Positions 45,004 to 57,855 of a stretch of DNA of 64,000 nt are shown here, in pieces. The notes under the pieces were generated by a model that worked only from the letters and a program-made list of their open reading frames with translations, was not told the origin of the DNA and made no database searches. The first letter of the stretch is position 1, and each line of letters opens with the position of its first letter. Both the position numbers and the translations under genes were made by a program. The DNA comes from Paraspadella gotoi (lineage: Eukaryota; Chaetognatha): assembly GCA_051294375.1 (NCBI GenBank), contig JBJCIZ010000239.1, positions 4,905,581 to 4,969,580 on the forward strand, given 5' to 3'.

Positions 45004-46103
45004 GCAAGCAACAGCCATGCGCTGAGCCTTTCCTCCCGAGAGAAATGAATGCAGAATCAGAAAAGTCATTGCAAAGCGCGGCGGAGCTCAAGAAAAGAGA
45101 GCGAGAGATAGGTTGAGCAAAAAAAAAATAGAGAGGTAGAAAATATAGAAGGGCTTTTAAAGTTAGAAGAAAAAGTAGTAGAAAGTGTGTGTGAGTAAAA
45201 AGAGAGAGAGAGAAACCATTCTTTTATACAACAATTAGTCAGTAAATGAAAAATAGTTTATTTAAAACAATATTATTTATGAATAAAAACGCTGACAGTC
45301 AAGATTCGATTTGATTCGTTGAGTTTAACACATTGTCATGAATTGTTACCGAGCGGTACAACAAATATTTAGAATTTCTAATTACTGATTCATTAATAAC
45401 GCAACAAAGATAAGAAAAAAAGTTGTAAAAGAGAAGTAAAAAGGAGAAGTAAAAAAGAGAAGTAAAGAAAAGAGAAGTAAAAAAGAAAATAAAAAAAAGA
45501 AGTTCTAAAAAAAAAGGAGGAAAAAAAAAAAGTTCTAAAAAAGAGAGGTTCTAAAAAAGAAAAGTTATAAAAAAGAGAAGTTCTCAAAAATAGAAGTTCT
45601 TAAATAGAGAAGTTCTAAAAAAAGTGTTTTTAAAAAGAGAACTTCTAAAATAGAGAAGTTTTAAAAAAGAAATGTAAAAAAAAGAGAGGCGAATAGGCGC
45701 GTTTGGCATTCCATCCGCGGGGACCAATTCCCTTTGCCTCGGAAATAATCAAGGACCATCGAGGCGAAAGAAGGAAAATGCGTCTTGCGTCTCTCTCTCT
45801 ATCTCTCTCTCTCTCTTTTTGTTTTCTCTCTCTCTCAGTCTTCTCTTGTCTCTCTTCTCTCTCTCTGTCTCTCTCTCTCTCTCTCGTCTCTATCTCACTC
45901 TCTCTTTCTGTCATCTCTTTCTAATCGTCTTTCTCTCTGTCTCATCTCTGCTCTTCTCTCTGTTTTGTCTCTCTATCTCTCTCTCTCTTTCTCTATCCCT
46001 CTCTCTCTATATATATATATCTCTCTCTGTTTGTCTCTTTTTTCATCTCTCTCTCTCTTTATCTCTCTTTTTTTCTCTCTCTCTTTCTCTTTCTCTCTTT
46101 CTC

Positions 46104-46169
<66 letters not shown>

Positions 46170-47122
46170 CCTCTCCGGCTCTCATGAAAATACTATTTTC
46201 GGTTTTTTGCAAGCATGCCGAAAGAGGGAGTAAGAATGGAAAGAGGGAGAGAATAATGAGAAGAAGAAAAAGAAGAAGAAAAAGAGGAGGAGGAAGAAGA
46301 AAAGAAAGAGGAAGAGGAGGAAGAGGAAAAGAATAAGAAAAAGAAGAAGGAAGAGGAGGAGGAGGATGTTGAGGATTGGCGCCTTCAACTTCCGACGCAA
46401 AATCTGAAGATCCGATCGACTGAATCTTTTGTTTTGGAATATGACAGAAAATGGGGGGGGGCTGGTGTTGTTGCTGCTGTTTATCTCCTTCTTGCTGTTG
46501 TAGTTGTCGCTTTCGCTTTCTTCGTTGGTTAAGGATCAGGGTTAAGGGTTATGTGGTTAAAAAAAGGAATGGAGGAATACGGAGAAAAACATTAGGAAAA
46601 AAAATCCCTCCCGAAGATTCACGGGCCTTTAAATTCGCTAAATCATATTTTGAAATTTTTTTTAGGTTCATTTTATATTTATTCAGTTATTTGTTCATTA
46701 ATTTGGTCGATCAATGATTCATTAGAACATTCTTTAATTCACATATTTAATTATTCTTTGAATTCATTTATTCATTCGATAAGTTTTTTAATCATTAATT
46801 CGATTCATTCAGTCATCAATTCAATTCGTTCATTCATTCATTCATTCATTCATTCTTCTATTCGATTCATTCATTCATTCATTCATTCATTCATTTTTTC
46901 AATGATTCATCCATTTATTCGTTCCTTTATTCATTCATTCGATTCATTCATTCATTAGATTCAATCATTCAATCATTCATCCATTCATTTCCCACTATTA
47001 TCCAACCATTCATTCGCTTCTTTCCTTTCCGCATCTGACTTTCCCCTCACGCTCGACTTTCATTCGTTGACGCGCGTCGTCGACCGATTCGAGAAAAGAC
47101 CCTTTTGTTTTCTCAGTCTCTC

Positions 47123-47153
<31 letters not shown>

Positions 47154-47158
47154 TCTCG

Positions 47159-47196
<38 letters not shown>

Positions 47197-48289
47197 CTTC
47201 TTTCCCTCACCCTCTCTCTCTCTTTTGGCTCTAGCTCTCTCTCCTTTTCTCACTATCTTCTCTCTATATATATTGTCTCTCTTTCCTCCCTCTCTCCCCT
47301 TTTTCACTCCTCCGTCTCTCGCCTCTCGTCCCTTGCTCTCCCCCTCTCTCCCTTTCCCGCGTCTTAATTTTTCTCCATAGATGTCACCGGCTGAAAACAT
47401 ATGATCAACATTAAGACGTCTCTTTTTCACTCTTCGCTGTTCCTTTGTTTGTCCTTTCTCTTCTTTTCGGGGTTTAATTGTTTTCTCACCGCCAGAGGGA
47501 GAAACTGGGAAAAGTTTGAAGGAAAAGAAAAGAAAAGGGAAAAGGAAAATAAACGACCACGGTTATATTATGTGAAATTAAAAAAGGGAATCGCTAATGA
47601 TATTGAAAACAAGTTCGAGCAAACAATGCTTTTGATCAGATTATAAGGTATGATTAATTGGACGATCTCTTTGTTATTTAATATATTTGATTAACTATCA
47701 AAATTCAAGATATTTTCTAGCAGTCTACAAAGAAAAAAAAATTCAATAATGAAACATAATTTTTTTTTCATTTAAACTCATTTCCACTCAGAAGATTACA
47801 TCAAAACTTAATGTCCAGCTTTATGTCAGCATTGACAGATCGTCGGGTATTGATGCTCTTCGTCATTGACCGATCGGAGCATTGACTTAAAATATTAACC
47901 AATTGTGACATTGACAAAGTGCAGCATTGAACAATCGCGGCATTTACTGATTGAAGCGTTGACCAATTGTGGCATTGACCGATTGCGGCATTGATTGATT
48001 GCAGCATTTGATCGAATGCGGCATTGACCGATTGCGTCATTTAAGCATTGACTGATAACAGCGTTTGATTGATTGCGGCATTGACCGACTGCAGCATTGA
48101 CCGATTGCGGCATTGACCGAAAGCAGCATTGACCGATTGCGGCATTGACCGAGGTATTGACCGATGCAGCCAATCTTCCTCTAGAGAGGGCGCGAGGTCG
48201 GCGTCCTCAGTTTGATCAGCGGAAAATCGCTTTTTTGCTTCCGTCGAAATAGGAAAGTGAGAGAGAGCAGAGAGAGGGAGAGAGAGACG

Positions 48290-48332
<43 letters not shown>

Positions 48333-48342
48333 GAGAGGAGAG

Positions 48343-48379
<37 letters not shown>

Positions 48380-48781
48380 AGGGAGGGAGAGAGAGGGAGG
48401 GAGAGAGAGAGGAGAAGAGCATCGAGAGAGAGAGAAGAGAAGAGAGGAAAGTGTGAGAGAATGAGAGATAGAAACAATAATAAGAAACTGAAAGACCGAT
48501 AAACAGTTATTCGGATAGAAACAGACAGACAGAGTAGAAGACAGACAACAAAAAAGACAGTCAAAGAAAGAAGAGGAGAGAAAAAGATTTGAGAGATGAG
48601 TGCAGAGACTCAAGAGAAAGGAAGAAGGCAGAGAGAGAGAGAGAGAGAGGAGGAGAGGAGAGAAGAGAGGAGAGAGGAGAGAAAAAAGAATCAGAAACAG
48701 AAAGACCAATTGACAGTCATTTGTATAAAAACAGACAGACAGAAACAGAGACAAAGAGAAGAGGGTGAGAGAGAGACACAC

Positions 48782-48814
<33 letters not shown>

Positions 48815-49140
48815 TGAGACGACAGAAGAGAAGAGAGAGAGAGAAGAGAGAGAGGTGGTCAGATTTCTATCAAGAAAGAAGATCCGTCGGAGGCCGAAAA
48901 AAGTTAAAAAAAATGGCGACAATCAAAATATTTGTTCTTTTTTTTTTCCTTGTTTTTTTTTCGGATCTCCAGTTGTTCCGGTTCTATTTTTGGCTCTTGA
49001 AGAAAATAGGACAAAGATAGAGAGGAAAGGACGAGAAGAGAAGACAAAGAGAGAGAGAGGAAAGAGAGAGAGAGAAGAGAGAGACGAGAGAGAGGAGAGA
49101 GAGATGAGAGAGAGAGAGAGAGAGAGATGAGAGAGAGCTT
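44481..49140. repeat. Microsatellite-dominated region ((CT)n, (GA)n, (ATTC)n)
   Basis: Pyrimidine runs: 44490-44640, 44750-44830, 45790-46170, 47110-47360. Purine runs: 44920-45005, 46225-46370, 48255-48480, 48620-48850, 49020-49135. (CATT)n at 46800-46985. Long SLSLSL- or ERERER-type frames on both strands are translations of these runs, not genes. An AAGTTCTAAAAAAGAG repeat fills 45420-45680. Small non-repetitive islands (45690-45785, 46380-46680, 47380-47640) show no gene I can support. Confidence 0.8.
47826..48175 (+). repeat. 16-bp tandem array GCGGCATTGACCGATT
   Basis: About 20 imperfect units (GCAGCATTGACCGATT, GCGGCATTGACCGAAA and variants), best preserved towards 48080-48165. The frames on - with repeated VNAAIGQCR residues are translations of the array. 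Confidence 0.85.
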
Positions 49141-49245
49141 CTTTTCTTCGGCGCAGGGTGGCCAACGACGTTAAGCTTAAAATGTTTCCATTTAATTAAC
49201 AGAAAAGTATAATTAATAGATAATAATAATAATAATAATAATGAT

Positions 49246-49288
<43 letters not shown>

Positions 49289-49910
49289 GTTAAATAATGA
49301 TATGAAATTATAAATACCCCGTGTCCGTTCGCGAGTGACACCAAAAAAATCTTATATTTAATAAACATAATTCATAAGTATATCATTAGTTGGAAAACTA
49401 CTTGACGTTTTTTATGTATAAGTTTCATTTCGTGTTTAATTCCTTTACTATTCTATGTTTAATTTTTTATTTAACACAGTAAAATTGGCGAAAAAAAATT
49501 TATATCATAAGAAACCCCTATTAATGCTCTAATCAATGGCGTATTTGAATTATCGTAATGTCGAGTAATTTTTGATTAATATTTATTAATATATATATAT
49601 ATATTTATATCGTAAGTATTCCCAGATAATTCTTAATTTAATGGTGTAAAAGAATTTTAATAATTTCAAGTATTTAATGAATAATTAATTTATAATTATT
49701 TTCTTTTTTTAAAAGATTCAGTTTTTTACTGAAAATTTGTTTTACAATATTAAATATCAAATTAATCTTATGAAATTAAAATATAATAAACGTCATGTAC
49801 TTTGCTACAGAATGAGGGAAAAAAAATATTTATCCAATGAGAAATGGTACGCATTTTTTTGGTTTCACTCCCGAACGGACACGGAGTAATTGAAAAGAAA
49901 TAAATAAATA
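49141..49910. other. AT-rich stretch with (TAA)n
   Basis: 49218-49288 is (AAT)n. GTGTCCGTTCGCGAGTG (about 49321) and the reverse complement of a similar word, CGAACGGACACGG (49873), lie about 550 bp apart as a short inverted repeat that may bound an element. No gene. Confidence 0.4.
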
Positions 49911-52583
49911 AAAATAATGTCAAACATCGGAACGAGCCTACAACGAGGCAGGCAGGAACCAAATGACCGAAAGACAGACCAAGAGACATACCAAAAGATA
50001 TTCCAAGACATACCAATACAGACAGACATAATCGCAGAAAAATAAACGTATTTTAATGGACATAAAAAATCGACATATGGACAAACAGAGGGGCAGATTG
50101 ATGGACTGACTGGCAGAAACAAAACACTAACAGACAAAAACAGACACAGATACAGACTCATGACAGACGCAAACAGACACAGACAGAGGGACAGAAATAA
50201 ATAGGCAGACACGGACTTATGAACGGACAAATGCAAAGGCAAATGCATACGGATAAGGAGAGACAAAGAGACAAAGACAAACGGACAAACAGAAAAAAAA
50301 ATATTCAAACAGACGGACAAACAGAAATAAAACTATTCAGACAGACGGNNNNNNNNNNNNNNNNNNNNNNNNNNNNNNNNNNNNNNNNNNNNNNNNNNNN
50401 NNNNNNNNNNNNNNNNNNNNNNNNNNNNNNNNNNNNNNNNNNNNNNNNNNNNNNNNNNNNNNNNNNNNNNNNNNNNNNNNNNNNNNNNNNNNNNNNNNNN
50501 NNNNNNNNNNNNNNNNNNNNNNNNNNNNNNNNNNNNNNNNNNNNNNNNNNNNNNNNNNNNNNNNNNNNNNNNNNNNNNNNNNNNNNNNNNNNNNNNNNNN
50601 NNNNNNNNNNNNNNNNNNNNNNNNNNNNNNNNNNNNNNNNNNNNNNNNNNNNNNNNNNNNNNNNNNNNNNNNNNNNNNNNNNNNNNNNNNNNNNNNNNNN
50701 NNNNNNNNNNNNNNNNNNNNNNNNNNNNNNNNNNNNNNNNNNNNNNNNNNNNNNNNNNNNNNNNNNNNNNNNNNNNNNNNNNNNNNNNNNNNNNNNNNNN
50801 NNNNNNNNNNNNNNNNNNNNNNNNNNNNNNNNNNNNNNNNNNNNNNNNNNNNNNNNNNNNNNNNNNNNNNNNNNNNNNNNNNNNNNNNNNNNNNNNNNNN
50901 NNNNNNNNNNNNNNNNNNNNNNNACAAACAGAAATAAAAACTATCATTCTTCTCTCTTTTGGAGGTAATAAGAATGGGTGGAGAATTAGGTGGTGGCTGA
51001 GTTAATGGATTGGTGGTTTTAAGAAAATAAGCAAGAACGGTACATTTGATGTGTTGCTTCGCAGTGTATTTCTTTCTCACTTGTATTTCCGAGTGATCAC
51101 GTGAATAACTATGAAAGATATGTGTAACATAGCATATGAAGGTTATAGTCTTATTATGTCTATTGGTAGCTTAACTTCCTACCAATACCGTTGATTAAGT
51201 ATTATTCAAGTTATGAGCATTTTTATCTTACCTGGGACAGTCTAACGGACAGACTGACCTACCGACCGATCGACCAACAATTATTTATAAAAAGGCTCTA
51301 TTTTTCTGATAACGCCCCGCATTTTTGTTCGTTAATACCCGAATTTCATTGTAAATCCATTTTCTAATCCCTATATAAATATGTAATGCTAAATATTATC
51401 CCTAAATATATTTACTAACCAGAATCTAAACTGTGTTTCCTCACCAAATACTTAATATATTCCCTTACCCTGAATCCTTTTTAACCTCATTCCGAACTCC
51501 GACTTACCTCCTCCTTACTTAAGATCAATAATTTAATTTTAAGACGAAATATATCGGCGATTATTCCTTTGCATCTTTATTGTTTCTCCGTCCACGCGTC
51601 CCGCATTTATTTCTAAAGCGAACTAATCTCTCTGCCTCTTTAAATCCGGTCAGTCTTATCCCATCGTCTTTCTCAATTACTTACCAGCAGTGGCGTGTAG
51701 AGAATCTGGGGGCCCTTAAACAGATTTTTAACGGGCCCACGAGCCCCCACCCCCTTTTTGTCAATCAAGCTCATCCCATCCCCTACAATTAACTTTACAA
51801 TTTGGGCGAAAAATAAGGTTTTTAAAATTATTTGGGTCTCTTTAAAATTCATGCTTAATATTAAGTATAAAATAGGTACAACTAACATGAAAATTATTCA
51901 TTCCTTTAATAAATAAGTTATCTTGCCCCAGACTTTGGATGGGCTTTGGTGGTTTAGGGCCTCCATCACTATTACAAGAAAATGACATTGCAAGCTTTCA
52001 ATCAAGTCTCTCTCACAGTATCGTTTATTCACTCCCAGAATAAAAAAGTATTTTAAACAAATACAAAAAATCTTAAATCTTTTTTTAGTTTTTCTTTCTT
52101 TTTTTTTTCTCCACCCCTGGATCATGTCCCGCCCTCCCTAAAAGCCCCTCGGCCTAGTACAGGATATCAAAACTATCAACACACCCCTGTATCCCATTCC
52201 TCGTTATATGGGAGGCATCAACCTACTTTTTCCGCCCGAGAAAAAGAGGGAAACACAAGATAGAAAATTGGCGAGCGATTGGCACCGACACGGATTAAAG
52301 ATCTTTTGTTTTCGTTTTGACGAAGATGAGGTATTTCGCTAATTGGGCGGAAGACTTGCATCCGAAAATTATCTCGTCCCTTGGATGGTAATGAAACCAA
52401 GGCGGTTGACGGGCGCCATCACGGTTCCCGTTATGGTAATTGGTAAGTACATATTTGGGTATTTATCCCGGTACCTATTCGTCGTGATGGTTTTAATTAG
52501 TTATGTTTTTTTTGGGGGGGGGGTTTGTTACATAAAAATGTGTTCATGAAGGAATCCGTAGATTTAGAATTTTAAGGCATTCC

Positions 52584-52638
<55 letters not shown>

Positions 52639-52760
52639 CACTCACATAACGACGCAGGCACGCGCCTCCACAACATTTATTTCGAAAGTTTTTTTTTTCC
52701 TGAATCGATTTTGAAATGAGGGAGAAAAAAATTCAATTTGGGGTAGTGCGGTCGTCGTCG
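49911..52760 (+). repeat. Large direct duplication, copy 1
   Basis: It is colinear with 53558-57866: CAGACA-rich tract, N gap (50349-50923), family F piece, a degenerate CCCTAA (family D) block at 51290-51540, the ACTTACCAGCAGTGGCGTG block, a GC-richer block 52200-52450 and (CT)n. It lacks the 1.5-kb element B insertion. Fewer single-base anomalies than copy 2. No coding gene found; the 52343-52549 frame has a GTAAGT donor-like site (52444) but no family. Confidence 0.85.
50349..50923. other. Assembly gap (575 N)
   Basis: The gap lies in a CAGACGGACAAACAGAAATA tandem tract, so repeat collapse is likely. Confidence 0.99.
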
Positions 52761-52785
52761 NNNNNNNNNNNNNNNNNNNNNNNNN

Positions 52786-52830
52786 ATCGTAGGCAGATCC
52801 GACATTATTTTGCTCAACCTTGTTTTTTTT
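52786..52830 (-). repeat. Fragment of the subterminal end of family C
   Basis: ATCGTAGGCAGATCCGACATT plus GCTCAACCTTGTTTTT, starting directly at the 25-N gap (52761-52785). Confidence 0.7.
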
Positions 52831-52834
52831 TATT

Positions 52835-53547
52835 GGACGTGGGAGAAATTCCCGACGTGGGAGAATCCTGTGTGAGAGCGAATACCGCGTGGGAAGGAAT
52901 CCCGCGTGGGAGGAATTCCGTGTGGGGAAGGAATCCCCGCGTGGAGGGAATCCCGCGTGGCGAGTAATCCCGTGTGGGGAAGGAATCCCGCATGGGAGGA
53001 AATCCCGCGTGGGAGGAATACCGTGTGGGTAGGAAATTTCCCGCGTGGGAGGAATCCGTGTGGGAGCGAATCCCGCCGTGAGGAATCCAGTGTGGGAGGA
53101 ATCACGCGTGGGGAGGGAATCCATGCATGGCGAAGGCGAATTCCGTGTGGGAGGAATTCTCGTGTTGGGAGGAATCTCGTTGTGGAGGAATCCCGCTGTT
53201 GGGAGGAATCCCGCATGCGGCAGGAATCCCGTGTGGAGGAATTCCCGCGTGGCGCAGGAATTCCCGCCGATTGCGGAGGAATTTTCCATGCCGGGATGAA
53301 TTCAAGTGTTGGGGAGGAAAACCCGACTGTGCGGAGGAAATCCCGCGTGGAGGAATTCCTTGGGAGGAAATCCCGTGTGGGAGGAATTCCTTTTGGGAGT
53401 AATCCCGCTTGTATTGTGTGAGGCAATTCCATGGGAGGAAATCCTTGGGGAGGAATCCCGTGTGGGAGGAAACCCGTGTTGAGGAATCCCGCGTGGGAGA
53501 ATCCCGCGTGGGAGGGAATCCTGTTGGGGAGGAATCCCAATGGAAAA
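52835..53547 (+). repeat. 16-bp GC-rich minisatellite GTGGGAGGAATCCCGC
   Basis: About 42 units with frequent one-base indels. Each unit contains the inverted pair GGGA-GGAA-TCCC. It fills the space between the two duplication copies. Frames on both strands (RVGRNPAWEE / THAGFLPHGI types) are translations of the array. Confidence 0.9.
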
Positions 53548-55602
53548 CCAAATAAAAATAATGGTAATGTTCAAACCATCGGACAGCCTACAACGAGGGC
53601 AGGCAGGAACCAAATTGACCGAAAGACAGACAAGAGACATACCAAAAGCATATTCCAAGACATACCAAATACAGACAGACATAATCGCCAGAAAAATAAA
53701 CGTATTTTAATGGACATAAAAAAATCGACCATATGGACAAACAGAGGGGCAGATTGGCATGGACTGACTGGCATAAACGAAAACACTAACAGACAAAAAC
53801 AGACACAGATACAGACTCAGACAGACGCAAAAAATCAAGACACAGACAGAGGCGACAGAAATAAATAGGCAGACACGGACTTATGAAAACGGCACAAATG
53901 CAAGGCAAATGCATACGTGATAAAGGAGAGACAAAGAGGACAAAGACAAACGGACCAAACAGGAAAAAAATATTCAAAAACAGACGGACAAACAGAAATT
54001 TTAAAACTCATTCAGACAGACGGTACAAACAGAAATAAAACTATTTCAGACAGACGGAACAAACAGAAATAAAACTATTCAGACAGACGGACCAAAACAG
54101 AAAATTAAAACTATTCAGACAGACGAACAAACAGAAATAAAACTATTTCAGACAGACGGACAGAAACGGATGCTACGATTTTTTCTTGCATCCCCTTTAC
54201 ATTGCTTTCCTTTGGAAAACACTTCGGAGGTCGCCTGTTCAATTTTGTGTAGATCGTGTGCTGAATGTGAAGTGGCCTTTTGGGAGTTCGTGACCACCTG
54301 AGGTTAATGAAGAGAGAAGGGAGAAGAAGAGGATGCAGAGAGAGAGAGAGAAGAGAGAGAATAGAGTAGAGAGAGAGAGATCAATACTACGGAGCGGAAA
54401 TGAGTCCTAGAAATGGGTGGAGAAAGGGGTGGGGGAAGCGGAGGTAATAAGAAATGAGGTGGAGAATTAGGTGTTGGCTGAGTTAATGGATTGCGTGGGT
54501 TTTTAAGAAAATAAGCAAGAACGGTACATTTTGAATGTGTTGCTTCGGCTAGTTGTATTTTTGCTTTCTCACTTTGTATTTCCGAGTGAAATCCGATTTG
54601 AATAACTATGAAAGATATGTGTACATAGCGATATGAAGGTTTTATAGTCTTATTTATGTCTATTGGTAGCTTAACTCCTTCCTTACCAATACCGTTTGAT
54701 TAAGTATTAATTCAAAGTTTCTATGAGATTTTTATCTTTAAGTACCTGGGACAGTCTAAACGACAGACTGACCCCTACCGACCCGATCGACGCAACAATT
54801 ATTTTATAAAAAGTGCTCTATTTTCTGGTAACCAGCCCGCACTTTTTGCTTTCAGTTATACCCCGAATTTCATATTGTAAATCCATTTTTCTCATCCCTA
54901 TATAAATATGTAGATGCCTAAATATTATCCCTAATATATTTACTAACCAGAATTCTTAAACTGTGTTTCTCACCAAATATCTTATATATTCCCTTACCGC
55001 TGAATCCTTTTAACTCTCATTTCCCGAACTAACTCCGCTTACCTCCATGCCTTACTTAAGATCAATATTTAATTTAAGACGAAATTATATCGGGATTATT
55101 CCTTTTTGCATTCTTTATTGTTCTCCGTCCACGCGTCCCGCTATTTTATTTTAAAAGCGAACTATCTCTCTCCTCTTTTAAATCCGCGGTCAGTCTTATC
55201 CCATATCGTCTTTCTATACTTACCAGCAGGTGGCGTGTAGAGAATCTGGGGGCCCTTAAACAGATTTTTAACGGCCCACGAGCCCCCACCCCTTTTGTCA
55301 ATCAAGCTCATCCATCCCTACAATTAACTTTACAATTGGTGCTGAAAAAATAAGTTTTTTACGCAATTTTTGGGTCTTTTAAAATTCATGCTTAATATTT
55401 AAGTATAAAATAGGTCAACTAACATGAAAATTAATTCATTCTCCTTATTAGAATAAGTTATCTTGCTCCCAGACTTTGGATGGGCTTTGGGGGTTTTACG
55501 GGCGCTCCATCACTATTACACAGAAAATGACATTGCAAAGCTTTCAATTCAAGTCCTCTCTCACAGTATCGTTTATTCACTCCAGATAAAAAAGTATTTT
55601 AA

Positions 55603-57091
55603 TAGACGAGAATCTCGTTAAAAAAAAATTCAACATTTTTCTATATAGAGGAATTCGTTCAAATTCTGGAACTACCTCAAATTGCAAACCGCTTTTGCGC
55701 AGAATTTCGCGTTAAAAAAACCACTTGTAAAAACGCACGATTCCGAGAGTGTTTCAGTCTGAGGAGCTTAGTCCTATTCGTTTTTATGGCATTTGCATAA
55801 AGGATTTAATATCAAACAAATGCCAGAGGGAAAATGCACTACTCATCCTCCGGAGAATTTTCCAAAGCCTCATTTTTACTATAGAAATTGAAAGGGGAAA
55901 TGTTTACAAACTTTAAAATTGCAAATCCGGATGCTATATGTTCCTGTACATGTAGTGCTTTCGAATTTGCGATTCTGATAGCTTTGTGTCTGAAGACGGC
56001 TTGTCTATTTTTCTTTTTTTTCATTTTTATAATGATTTTTGACATAAATGATCAGGTTTTTTAAAATGTCACTAGTCACAGTTTGAATTCGCGAAATTTT
56101 AATTTAAAAAGAAATTAAAAGGAAGGTTGAGAAAAAACTGATTTTTCCTGAATATCTTTTTGAAGGAATAAAGGATAAAGGGGATGGCAATAGCCTACCC
56201 AAAATGGAAGCCAATAATAATAGGTGCATTCATACAAGTATACAATTTATTAGAATTACTTATAGCTGAAACTTCTCCTTACAGCGGTGAAGTATCAAAC
56301 TAATGTCAAAATTATAATGAATTTTATAAAATAATGACACCTTGCCAAAGTATTATAAATGAAAATTTAATTCTTTTTTAATGTTATCTGAAAGAAAAAG
56401 GCCTATAATTTGTACCTCTAGCGTAAAACTTTAAGTTTTTGTTGAATAAGGAAAATTGTAAATTTTTTGTTCACTTAAATATTTGCTTGTATGTTTACAA
56501 GATGCTTACAAAATTCTACAAAATATTATTTACCCCATTAAAGCCTAAGTATTTTTCCTTTCTTTTCCACCATGCAAAAAGTAAACATTATCTTATTGAA
56601 GAGAACAGGGATGTTTACTATAAAAGGAGCCGGAAGCCATTCAACTTCTTCATTTGATGTTTTTTTTAAATTAAAAAATAAGCGAATTTTTTAATTATTT
56701 AAACTCTCACAGGCTTCAATAAGAATTACACTTTCATAAATCGCCAATGTATGTAGATTATTATATTTTTTACCCAGAAATCATAAAAAACAGAAAGTTT
56801 GTGAAATTCCCTTCGCTCGTTTTAAGAAAAAAAAAATTAACTAGCGGAAATTTATAAGTTTGTAAGAGGAAGTCAGAATCGGCGCGAAAAAATCTTTTAA
56901 AAAGGCGAGAATGTTTGCAAAAAAAGGGGCTGGAATTTTTGATGCGGTTTCCTAAGATTCTCCCACAATGTGAGGTTCCGATTATAACGTCGAAATTGAG
57001 ATTTACAATATTCCCAGTCATTCCACATCTATCGATATAAAAATATAAGAAAAAAGTCACTGGCTTCTTTTTTTATAGCGGCCTTCTCTAA
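55603..57091 (+). mobile_element. Element B, complete copy (empty site known in copy 1)
   Basis: 1489 bp inserted with the duplication ATTTTAA (55596-55602 and 57092-57098). The matching empty site is GTATTTTAAACAAATAC near 52052 in copy 1. Ends are TAGACGAGAATCTCG and (reverse complement of the right end) TAGAGAAGGCCGC, a short imperfect inverted repeat. No intact frame over 100 codons. Other copies or parts: 14262-14660, 20314-22030, 23420-26641. Confidence 0.75.
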
Positions 57092-57667
57092 ATTTTAAAC
57101 AAATACAAAAAATCTTAAATTCTTTTTTTTAGTTTTTCTTTCTTTTTTTTTCTTCCACCCCTGGATCATGTCCCGCCCTCCCTAAAAGCGCCCCCTCGGC
57201 CTAGTACAGGATATCAAAAACTATCAACACACCCCTGCTATCCCATTCCTCGTTATATGCGGAGGCATCAACCTACTTTTACCGCCCAGAAAAAGATGGG
57301 AAAACACAAGATAGGAAAATTGGCGAGCGGATTGGCACCGACACGGATTAAAAGATCTTGTTGTTTTTCGTTTTTGACGAAGATGAGGGTATTTCGCTAA
57401 TTGCGGCGGAAGACTTTTTGCATACCGAAAATTAAAATCTCGTCCCGTTGGATGCGTAATGACAAAGGCGGTTTTGACGGGGCGCCATCACGGTTCCCGT
57501 TTATGGTAATTTGCGTAAGTACATATTTGGGTATTTATCCCCCAGGTAACCTATTCGTCGTGATTGCGTATTAATTAGTTATGTTATTATTTTTGGGGTG
57601 GGGTTTGTTACATAAAAATGTGTTCATTGAAGGCTAATCCGTAGATTTAGAATTTAAGGCCATTTCC

Positions 57668-57671
<4 letters not shown>

Positions 57672-57725
<54 letters not shown>
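57672..57725 (+). repeat. (CT)n microsatellite
   Basis: About 25 CT units; the equivalent of 52587-52634 in copy 1. Confidence 0.9.
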
Positions 57726-57727
<2 letters not shown>

Positions 57728-57855
57728 TCTATTCACTCACACCATAACGACGCAGGCACGCGGGCCTTCCACAACATTTATTTTCGAAAGTTTTTTTTTT
57801 CCTGAATCGGATTTTGAAATTGAGGGAAAAAAATTTCAATTTGGGGGTAGTGCGG

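Noticed and set aside
50219-51080. Frames of more than 200 codons around 50349-50923
   Set aside because: They consist mainly of the N gap.
52642-53682. Long overlapping frames in the GTGGGAGGAATCCCGC array
   Set aside because: All are periodic translations of the minisatellite and change frame at every indel.
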